From contig NC_020051.1 in NCBI RefSeq assembly GCF_000317555.1, forward strand, positions 62,001-126,000: DNA of 64,000 nucleotides, in the 5' to 3' direction. The DNA comes from Gloeocapsa sp. PCC 7428. Its GTDB lineage: Bacteria; Cyanobacteriota; Cyanobacteriia; Cyanobacteriales; Chroococcidiopsidaceae. The translations under genes were made by a program, and so were the position numbers. The notes under the pieces were generated by a model. That model ran no database searches. It worked only from the letters and a program-made list of their open reading frames with translations, and was not told the DNA's origin. Positions 43,393-50,340 of the stretch are shown one piece after another. Positions within the stretch are counted from its first letter, which is position 1. Each line of letters begins with the position of its first letter.

Positions 43393-43812
43393 ATGAAACT
43401 TCGTCGTCATTTTCTGGATCTTAGTGCGGCGAGTGCGGATGAACCTCAAAACGAGTCAAGCCGAACTCGCGCAACAAGCAGGAATTCACTTGCAAAGTAT
43501 CGGCAAGATTGAATCAGGAAAGACAACGCGACTAAACTCCAAATCGCGTGTTGGATTAGCACGAGCGTTGCAGATTATACAAGAATATTTAGATGCGGTT
43601 TGTCAAGGAGTGCCTGTATCAGATATTGGGCAGCAGTTGAAGATTTGTCCTCAATGTGGGACGCCAGGAACTGAAGCTGAACCGATGTGTTTGCATCCTC
43701 GCTCCAAATTTTGTTTTGCTTGTGAAACACGATTGCGCGCTCCCTGTCTCAGTTGTAATGAGGCGACGTGTCCCTCAAGTTTCGCTTCTGCCCTTTATGT
43801 GGCACTACTTAA
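43393..43812 (+). pseudogene. XRE-type regulator with zinc ribbon, two frameshifts
   Basis: ATG 43393 opens MKLRRHFLDL, then a one-base shift leads into VRRVRMNLKTSQAELAQQAG and IGKIESGKTTRL (XRE helix-turn-helix). A zinc-ribbon follows (ICPQCGTPG, KFCFACETRLR, CLSCNE). A second shift after CNEA is needed to read SLKFRFCPLCGTT and stop at 43812. Both shifts leave the family-like text intact on either side. Probably a dead plasmid regulator. Confidence 0.75.
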
Positions 43813-44160
43813 AAGTAGAACTCGGAACTGGTATGACAGAGGTCATGGCTTAAAGATTAAATTATTGTCTATTGCTGCTTTTTGGATCGCAGAATGCAAT
43901 CGCGGGTGAGCAAGGCGCACGACTCGATCTTCCGAACAGACTAATCCGTCCCCTGCCCTTTCATAAAGCAAAATTGCTTCATCATTGTGAACATTAAAGT
44001 AAATAATTCCATCAATTCTTGAGTAAATATCTTCGTTCTCGTAAAAATAGCGGGACTATTTCTGAGAAAGACCTCCGTCAGCCGTTTTAGAAAGCACGTT
44101 ACTGAGCCAGCCTTCATTGCCTCCGAATCACGAAGGTTAAACAGCTTTAAAGTGCAAGTA
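43813..44160. other. Intergenic stretch
   Basis: About 350 bp between the decayed regulator and the DUF4238 gene. A minus-strand frame here (43941-44204) has no recognisable motif and overlaps the DUF4238 gene end, so I do not call it. Confidence 0.5.
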
Positions 44161-45180
44161 TTACTTACGTCCAAATCCTTTGTTCTTAACCTTTGTACCC
44201 ACAAATAACCTTTTTATGGAAGGTTCTAACATTTCTTGCATCGTTCTTGGTGGTTTTTGGTTGTTCAAAAACCAAGTTTCATCTACATCTTTAGTATTGG
44301 CAATAAGTTCTTTTTGCGCATTTGCACGTATCCTTGCATTAAATAATCTAGACCAATTAGAATCAAAAGTAGCATATTCATCCTTCAGTCCTAACGCCCC
44401 TACAAAAGCTAAGTGAGGAGTAAGCGGACAAATAAAAGCACTACCTAGTACTTTTTCTCTATGAAGTTGAAAAATGGATGGATCTTCTTCAATGATGCAT
44501 GGCGTATCAGAAGTTAATAACGGTAATCCTTCAACTCTAACAATCGTGAAGGGAAGAGTTTTCGCTAGTTCTAATTGGTTTGATGCATTAATAATGAATT
44601 GAGGATGTACTTTAGTAATCCAAGAAGCGGTTAATTCCTGCAAAGATGAGTCAATTGACGGCTGTTTTTTCTTGTTCTCTCTCAATGCTTTACGACGATC
44701 AGTTCTATTGAACCCTTGTTGACGCAAATCCTGTTCTAGCTCTCGCTGTGTTCGGCTTTTCACTTCTTGATTAGTTTTTGCATTCGCATAGCTAATTACG
44801 TGAGGCAGAAGTTCCCGCCACCAAGCACTTCGTACGAACAAACCCACGATAAATTGCCGAAGCACATTGCGATCTGCCGCCGGCAGGGGCGTTTCGCCAT
44901 CGTATTCCGTCAGGGGGTCGTTTGCCTCCAAACGAGGAAGGAGGGTGGCTGCGATAGTTTCATTTCTGTTCAGATAATTCTCTAATGGAGCGTGGCGTGT
45001 ACCATCTAGCTCTTGCTCGGTAAAGTAATGTCCTTCTACAAAAGCATCCTTGGTCAGGCGAGGCGAACAGTCAAGGCTATCTTTGTTAAAAATCCAGATA
45101 GTAGATTTCTCGCTACAGGGATCTTTCCATTGATCTAGATAGAAATGTGGAATTTTATGATGACGCTTAGGATTTGGCAC
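44161..45180 (-). CDS. DUF4238-domain protein
   Basis: 339 residues. The start PKRHHKIPHFYLDQWKDP is the DUF4238 signature (HHxxPxFYLxxW), followed by WIFNKDSLDCSPRLTKDAFVEGHYF and the later PLLTSDTPCIIE. Soluble. The family is widespread in bacteria, often in accessory regions, and its function is unknown; defence or toxin roles have been suggested by context only. It is a single gene between the pseudogene and small plasmid genes. Confidence 0.82.
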   Translation of the reverse strand: MPNPKRHHKIPHFYLDQWKDPCSEKSTIWIFNKDSLDCSPRLTKDAFVEGHYFTEQELDGTRHAPLENYLNRNETIAATLLPRLEANDPLTEYDGETPLPAADRNVLRQFIVGLFVRSAWWRELLPHVISYANAKTNQEVKSRTQRELEQDLRQQGFNRTDRRKALRENKKKQPSIDSSLQELTASWITKVHPQFIINASNQLELAKTLPFTIVRVEGLPLLTSDTPCIIEEDPSIFQLHREKVLGSAFICPLTPHLAFVGALGLKDEYATFDSNWSRLFNARIRANAQKELIANTKDVDETWFLNNQKPPRTMQEMLEPSIKRLFVGTKVKNKGFGRK

Positions 45181-45414
45181 AGTTTACTTTAATGAAGATA
45201 AAATAAATAACTTAAATAGATTTGAGCGCTGCTTTAACCTTCTGCTGAAAAGCATCTTTCTTTTTGCAGCTAAATCTGCAAGTCAATGATAAAACAGCTA
45301 CCAAAGTGCGTAGGCTCTATCACTGTAGTTCAATTGGTATTGCAAACACATAGAGCGATTTTTATCTACTTATCTACATTTAGCTAATCGCTGTTTCTTG
45401 AACACAACTCTTTT

Positions 45415-45663
45415 TTATATTCCACTAAACTCTTCACGCAATTCAGTCATACTCCAACCACTACCATACACTGAATCTTCTGGATAATCTTCTGCTAAAG
45501 ACTCCAGCTTGAATTCAGATTTTGGTTGCTCTATCTCAAAATCTAATTTGTCAATGTCACTTTCAACTTCTGTTGCTTGTGCAGTTTGCACATCAGGCTT
45601 CTTAGGCTTTTCTACTGACTTCTTAGGCAGTTGGTTAACTCTAATGATTTTGCTTGAATTCAT
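45415..45663 (-). CDS. Small acidic hypothetical protein
   Basis: 82 residues, acidic (EVESDIDKLDFEIEQPKSEF), with a basic N-terminus (KKSVEKPKKPD). No known motif. It has an ATG start and ordinary codon use, and lies among plasmid-type genes. Tentative; disordered linker-like sequence. Confidence 0.5.
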   Translation of the reverse strand: MNSSKIIRVNQLPKKSVEKPKKPDVQTAQATEVESDIDKLDFEIEQPKSEFKLESLAEDYPEDSVYGSGWSMTELREEFSGI

Positions 45664-45744
45664 ACTTAGTCTTATTTGTCGGGAAGCAAAGTTGCTTTTA
45701 CTATAGCGGTAATTAGTAGTGCTCAGAGCGCACCTACGACTTCA

Positions 45745-45987
45745 TTAGCTAGCGTTACGGCGTTTTTGCCGCTTAACTAATACAGGTCGAGGTTTTTTCT
45801 TGTGAGCTGTTTCAGTGTGAATCATACTTGGTCGGCAGCGATCGCAGTACAGAGGACGCGAACCATATGTTTCGCGTTCCACATCTTTGTTACACTGCTT
45901 GCAGATGAACTTGTACACGCGCGTATGAATTACCCGTTCGTGTGCTCTGACGGTGTATTCTCGAACATGAACTTTCTTAGATGGCAT
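45745..45987 (-). CDS. Small zinc-ribbon protein
   Basis: 80 residues, strongly basic, with a zinc-ribbon pair [14 protein letters not shown] and YCDRCRP (CxxC...CxxC). N-terminus [25 protein letters not shown]. Likely a nucleic-acid-binding plasmid protein. It starts 31 bp from the divergent gene at 46019, which suggests shared control. A second copy of the same family lies after parB (49553-49816). Confidence 0.72.
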   Translation of the reverse strand: MPSKKVHVREYTVRAHERVIHTRVYKFICKQCNKDVERETYGSRPLYCDRCRPSMIHTETAHKKKPRPVLVKRQKRRNAS

Positions 45988-46018
45988 ACGTTAGAAATAT
46001 CACACTGCTGTACATATT

Positions 46019-47311
46019 ATGCTAGCGACACTCCACGCTCAAGAGCGAACAATGCTTCAAAACCAACACTTCATTCATAGCCTCATTGAACTGCGCGATC
46101 GCTATCACATAATTGTGCAAGAATGTACCAGTGCGATTTCGCATGCAACTGAACAACTTAATCGTATTCATGCTTTGTTAGTGGATCAGTTAGTCGAACA
46201 ACAGCAACTGACGGAAAGTCTACTTCAACTCCGAGCGCACTACCAAACACAACACGCACAACAACACTCAAAAGCCCAAAGTGCTAAAGAGCAAATTGCG
46301 CATATTAACGCACTCTTAGCAGACCAGCTCATCTTACAGCACAACGAGCTTCAGATTATCCAATCAGCACCGGACACTCCTATTCGTGGAGAAACCTCCC
46401 GCACAGAGGTATCCTCAACTGTCGAGCCGAAGCATCTTGATATTTCAAGAGATAGCGAGGTTTCTTCGCCGACGTTAGTTGATGAAGTATTAACCCAATT
46501 GCTCCATGAAAGCGAACAGCAACCGTCACAGCAAGTACCGGAACACTCAGAACAATCAGTCACTGCAAATTTTCTCCAAAAAGAGGTGGTTGGCTCAGCT
46601 TTCAATCGCCAGCAAGACGAACAACAGCACTCAGAATCTGACTCACCCATTCAATTCCCAGATCCAGAGCATTCAACTTTTTTGGAGTATCCCCAGCAAT
46701 TGCCTTCTCCAAAGTTGCACAAAGCACAATCGCAATTTCTCAAAACACCACTTTTGCCACAGTATCAGCACTTGAGTAAATCTGAAGCTGTTGAACAGCT
46801 ATTGCAGGAAAATGAAGGCAGTATTTTGCACTTAGATTACATTGTTCGTGCTGTGCAGGGAGAGGTTGAGCAAGAAAACCTTAAAGCAGAAAGGTTGAGA
46901 ATGAATGATACTCTGCGTAAGGGAGTAGAAAAAGGACTTTGGGAGAAAGTCCCAGATTCTCCTGGTTGCTATACGATTGACCTCAAACTGATTGCATCAA
47001 ACTCGGAAAATCAAGATTCTAAATCTCGCCAACAAAAACAAATAACCAAATCGAACGAGCAACTCTTAGCGCGCTATCAGAATATGAGTTTTACAGCAGC
47101 AGTGACAACGATAGTAGAAGAAAATGTTGGCGAGGTCTTGACTCCTGAAAAAGTGGCACGAGCATTATATGGGGAAATTGAAGGTAAGGCTTTGACTAAA
47201 GCTAAAGCGCAAGTTGGCAAAATCCTCTGGAATGGTGCTAAACAAGGGCGATGGAAAAGCGTTCCTGGTCAATTAGGTGCCTATACACTCCAGTTGAGTA
47301 CATTGAAGTAA
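46019..47311 (+). CDS. Coiled-coil protein with two repeated C-terminal (winged-helix-like) domains
   Basis: 430 residues. N-terminal ~115 residues are heptad-rich coiled coil (ELRDRYHIIVQECTSAI, repeated HALLVDQLVEQQQ / NALLADQLILQHN). A disordered Ser/Glu/Gln linker follows to ~245. Two homologous C-terminal domains: residues ~252-330 (SEAVEQLLQENEGSILHLDYIVRAVQGEV...LWEKVPDSPGCYTID) and ~355-430 (TAAVTTIVEENVGEVLTPEKVARALYGEI...RWKSVPGQLGAYTLQ). They look like small winged helices (HARE-HTH style). Probably DNA-binding, plasmid maintenance or regulation. Divergent from the zinc-ribbon gene. Confidence 0.6.
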   Translation: MLATLHAQERTMLQNQHFIHSLIELRDRYHIIVQECTSAISHATEQLNRIHALLVDQLVEQQQLTESLLQLRAHYQTQHAQQHSKAQSAKEQIAHINALLADQLILQHNELQIIQSAPDTPIRGETSRTEVSSTVEPKHLDISRDSEVSSPTLVDEVLTQLLHESEQQPSQQVPEHSEQSVTANFLQKEVVGSAFNRQQDEQQHSESDSPIQFPDPEHSTFLEYPQQLPSPKLHKAQSQFLKTPLLPQYQHLSKSEAVEQLLQENEGSILHLDYIVRAVQGEVEQENLKAERLRMNDTLRKGVEKGLWEKVPDSPGCYTIDLKLIASNSENQDSKSRQQKQITKSNEQLLARYQNMSFTAAVTTIVEENVGEVLTPEKVARALYGEIEGKALTKAKAQVGKILWNGAKQGRWKSVPGQLGAYTLQLSTLK

Positions 47312-47774
47312 ATCTATTTCTCAAATCGTTGCATCATCGATTGAGCACGCTTGTAATTTGCAATATTAGGCTAGCCCCTGTAGTAAAAAACTCCAGCATA
47401 AAGGGGTACAAAAATCTATTTGCCGCTTAAGGAAATCAGGACACGTTCACCAACGACATAGTAACTTTTGAGTGGGACTATACGATCATCTTTGGGTAGC
47501 CAGCATTGATGCGTCTCAAATTTCATAAGATGTCTTATTTTTAGCAAAGTTTGAGAGCTATAAAGTTGATTCAGTTTAGTCCCTAGCTGTTTATCACCCC
47601 TTAAGCTTCTTCAGTCACCTAAACTGTTTTATAGGAAGTTTCATGACTCTTTGCTCCTACCGTTAGAGGGAGTTTCCAGTTTTCTCAGTTGCTAAGCTAA
47701 CTTATACTCAAAAAGATATTGCATAACTGAGTTGGGTTATGCTTTTGTCAAACCAAACTTGATATGTGAAGTCA
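47312..47774. other. Intergenic region before parA
   Basis: About 460 bp without a gene. It contains an inverted repeat GCATAAC-(8)-GTTATGC at 47721-47742 just upstream of parA, a candidate autoregulatory or parS-like site. AT-rich stretches could contain a promoter, but no replication origin is recognised. Confidence 0.4.
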
Positions 47775-48530
47775 ATGAGTAGGGTAATTACGCTGTTTAA
47801 TCAATCAGGGGGAGTAGGTAAAAGTACATTGACAATGAATCTAGGCTACCATTTGGCTCAACGGCAGCAGCGAGTTTTACTCGTTGATATGGACCCACAG
47901 GCATCGCTGACCGTATTTATGGGCTTGGAGCCATCAGAACTAGGCAACACAGTGTATGAAGCGATTGTTATTGGCGAACAGCTACCAATCTATAAGAACA
48001 TTCATAACATGGATTTGGCTCCTGCCAACATTAACTTGAGTGGGGCAGAACTAGAATTGGTAGTAGCAGATATGCGAGATGTACGTCTAAAGGAAGCGCT
48101 AAAGCCGATTCTGAAACAATACGATTTCATTTTGATAGACTGTCCCCCCTCCCTCGGTATTCTTAGCTATATCAGCCTAGTAGCTTCAACTCATGTCTTA
48201 ATTCCCATTCAGACGCAGTACAAAGCCCTAAAAGGAACAGAACTTTTGTTAAATACAATTGGTCGCGTGCGGTCTCGCGCCAATCGCAAGCTAAAAATTG
48301 CTGGTGTAATTCCAACAATGCATGATTCTCGGACTGTACAAGGCGAAATGAGTTTACAGTCAATTCAAGAGCATTTATCCCAAATCGGGAAAATTTATCC
48401 AACCATTCCTCGGTCAGTTGCCTTTGCGGATGCTTCACAAGATCACGCACCGCTTGCCCTCTACAATGCTAAACACCCAGCGGTTAGCCTCCTCAAGCAA
48501 ATTGCCAAAAATTTGGAGGTGATGTCATGA
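47775..48530 (+). CDS. parA: ParA-family partition ATPase
   Basis: 251 residues from ATG 47775 (a GTG nine bases upstream is possible). Walker-A region reads FNQSGGVGKSTLTMN; the signature lysine of KGGVGKT/S is Ser here. Switch region VDMDPQASLTVFMG and DCPPSLGILSYISL are intact. ParA ATPases position plasmids with ParB. The stop overlaps the parB ATG (ATGA) so the two are coupled. The Ser substitution would affect the intermonomer lysine; whether this is a group trait is unknown to me. Confidence 0.9.
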   Translation: MSRVITLFNQSGGVGKSTLTMNLGYHLAQRQQRVLLVDMDPQASLTVFMGLEPSELGNTVYEAIVIGEQLPIYKNIHNMDLAPANINLSGAELELVVADMRDVRLKEALKPILKQYDFILIDCPPSLGILSYISLVASTHVLIPIQTQYKALKGTELLLNTIGRVRSRANRKLKIAGVIPTMHDSRTVQGEMSLQSIQEHLSQIGKIYPTIPRSVAFADASQDHAPLALYNAKHPAVSLLKQIAKNLEVMS

Positions 48531-49465
48531 GTGTCAGAAAACAACGCTCTCAGCCCTATCAAATAAAAGGAGTCGATGCTTTGTTTGGAGAACTACCTGT
48601 AGCGGAAGTTGCAGCAGAAATTCTCCCACTTTCCCAAATTGCTCTGCCCCAGCAGCAGCCTCGTCGCTACTTTGATCCTACGGCTATGCAGGAGCTAGTA
48701 GAGTCAGTCAGGCAGCATGGGATTCTCCAACCAATGTTGGTACGTCCGCTCTTAGACGATAAGTATGAACTAGTAGCTGGAGAAAGGCGCTATCGAGCTG
48801 CTGTATCAGCGGGTCTAGAAGAAGTTCCTGTAGTTATTCGGGAGTTGACAGATAATGATGCATTGCAGCTTGCCCTGCTGGAGAACTTACAACGCGAAGA
48901 TTTAAACCCAATTGAAGAAACAGAAGGCATCCTACAACTCATAGCGTTAAAACTAAATATAACATCCGAGTCGGCGATCGCTTTGCTCAATCAAGCTGCT
49001 CACCCCGAACGTAATTCTGTGGATAACGTTATCCACAGCAAGGACTGGCAGTTGGTGCAAGAGGTTTTTAACACAGTAGGAAAATTCACGCCAGAAAGCT
49101 TTCGCACCAATCGCTTACCATTGCTGAATTTACCGGATGAAGTTTTAGATGCCCTACATCTGGGGCAGATTGCCTATACTAAGGCTAGAGCAATCGCTAA
49201 AGTTAACGATTTAGGGCAGCGTCAGGCATTACTAGAGTCAGCGATCGCAGAGAACCTCTCCCTAACTCAAATCAAACAAAGAGTTGCTCAAATAATAGAT
49301 TGCGGTGCAAATCAGAGCGATCGCAGTCAATCGTCATCACTCAAAAACCGTATGGATGCAGCCTATCACCTTGCTAAAAAATCAAAAATTTGGGAAAATC
49401 CTAAAAAACAGAAGCAAATAGAGAAGCTATTAGCTGAGTTAGAAAAGCTTTTTTCTCAAGATTGA
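48527..49465 (+). CDS. parB: ParB-family partition protein
   Basis: 312 residues. ParB N-terminal domain: QPRRYFDPTAMQELVESVRQHGILQPMLVRP...YELVAGERRYRAA, then LALLENLQREDLNPIEE. A central HTH region follows (FTPESFRTNRLPLLNLPDEVLDALHLGQIAYTKARAIAKV). C-terminal end is Lys-rich. The ParB box with GERRYRA indicates the CTP-binding fold. Overlaps parA by four bases. A 22-bp palindrome (49017-49038) lies in its coding sequence. Confidence 0.92.
   Translation: MSVRKQRSQPYQIKGVDALFGELPVAEVAAEILPLSQIALPQQQPRRYFDPTAMQELVESVRQHGILQPMLVRPLLDDKYELVAGERRYRAAVSAGLEEVPVVIRELTDNDALQLALLENLQREDLNPIEETEGILQLIALKLNITSESAIALLNQAAHPERNSVDNVIHSKDWQLVQEVFNTVGKFTPESFRTNRLPLLNLPDEVLDALHLGQIAYTKARAIAKVNDLGQRQALLESAIAENLSLTQIKQRVAQIIDCGANQSDRSQSSSLKNRMDAAYHLAKKSKIWENPKKQKQIEKLLAELEKLFSQD
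49017..49038. repeat. 22-bp perfect palindrome of two DnaA-box-like halves inside parB
   Basis: CTGTGGATAAC|GTTATCCACAG is an exact palindrome. Each half contains a DnaA consensus box: TGTGGATAA (49018-49026) and TTATCCACA (49029-49037). It encodes part of the ParB linker (SVDNVIHS). Could be a DnaA-binding or parS-type site. Confidence 0.75.
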
Positions 49466-49552
49466 CATTTGTTGCTTTTCTAAAATATTTAACACAAATT
49501 GGTAAAGAGTAATATAGTCGTTGCCAAGCAAAATTTAGCTTTTCTCTAGTCT

Positions 49553-49816
49553 GTACCATCAAAGAAGGTTTTTGTTCGAGAATACAAAATTCGAGCACCC
49601 GAGCGTACAATCCACACCCGTCTGTACAAGCTTATCTGCCAGCAATGCAACCAACTGACAGAGAGGGATTCTGACGGTCCCCGCACTCTCTACTGCGAGA
49701 TTTGTCGTCCACCATCTGGCGCGAAAGACGATTCCCCGCAAAGGAAGAAAAAAACCAGACCCGTACTCGTTACAAGAACTCAAGCTTCGCGATCAAGTAA
49801 GAGCGATCGCTCTTAG
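49553..49816 (+). pseudogene. Second zinc-ribbon protein with no start codon
   Basis: Reads (V)PSKKVFVREYKIRAPERTIHTRLYKLICQQCNQ...LYCEICRP, 87 codons to TAG at 49816, clearly homologous to the gene at 45745-45987 (PSKKVxVREYxxRAxERxIHTRxYK). The codon at the position of the initiator is GTA (49553-49555), preceded by TAG three codons upstream, so there is no ATG/GTG/TTG. Either an inactivated copy or a rare start; the reading frame is otherwise clean. Confidence 0.7.
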
Positions 49817-49903
49817 AGGCGTAGGAGGTTTACTTGCTAAATTTAGGAGTATTGTCAAATCAAGGAGTTGCTGAGGTGAAGTATTAAGGACAGCTTTCGT
49901 CTC

Positions 49904-49975
49904 GAGCAACATTTGTGTAGAGCCTAACTTTTCTACATAACAACAATAAAGTTAGGTTCTACACAAATGTTGCTC
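49904..49975. repeat. Long near-perfect inverted repeat (28-bp arms, 16-nt loop)
   Basis: Arms 49904-49931 and 49948-49975 match at 27 of 28 positions (GAGCAACATTTGTGTAG.. / ..CTACACAAATGTTGCTC). No U-run follows, so it is not a simple terminator. It lies in the non-coding stretch between the zinc-ribbon remnant and the topA end. Confidence 0.85.
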
Positions 49976-50000
49976 AAAACTACTGAGTCATTCAATACAT

Positions 50001-50192
50001 TTATCTGCCCTGCCTAATCCAACCCCTGCCTACAAGCTCAGCAGTTTCAGCGGTGTAATAAACCTTCTGTTCGCTAAATACCACGCCTTGAAAACTGATA
50101 ATCTGAAATTGCCAGCATTTGGCATTTGTATGGAACACTACGAGAATCGCTCCTCGAATGCCTACGAGCAGGTGAATTTTGGGCTGAGTCAT
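50001..50192 (-). CDS. Small hypothetical protein
   Basis: 63 residues: hydrophobic beta-like stretches (IRGAILVVFHTN, WQFQIISFQGVVFS) and an end KVYYTAETAELVGRGWIRQ. The alternating pattern resembles small cyanobacterial proteins, but I cannot name a family. ATG start at 50192. Tentative. Confidence 0.4.
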   Translation of the reverse strand: MTQPKIHLLVGIRGAILVVFHTNAKCWQFQIISFQGVVFSEQKVYYTAETAELVGRGWIRQGR

Positions 50193-50340
50193 GGGCGATC
50201 GCCAGTTTTACTGTCAAACGCGAAACTTCATCTAACGAAGGTGTAAGTACAAAACCTTTATATTATCTTAAAGCATAAAATTCTTTGTCAAACTATGAAA
50301 TTTTGATAGCTCGTAACTTAGTTTTAAAGACTAAATTTAA

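Noticed and set aside
43941-44204. 87-codon minus-strand frame at the end of the DUF4238 gene
   Set aside because: Overlaps the end of DUF4238 and has no recognisable sequence.
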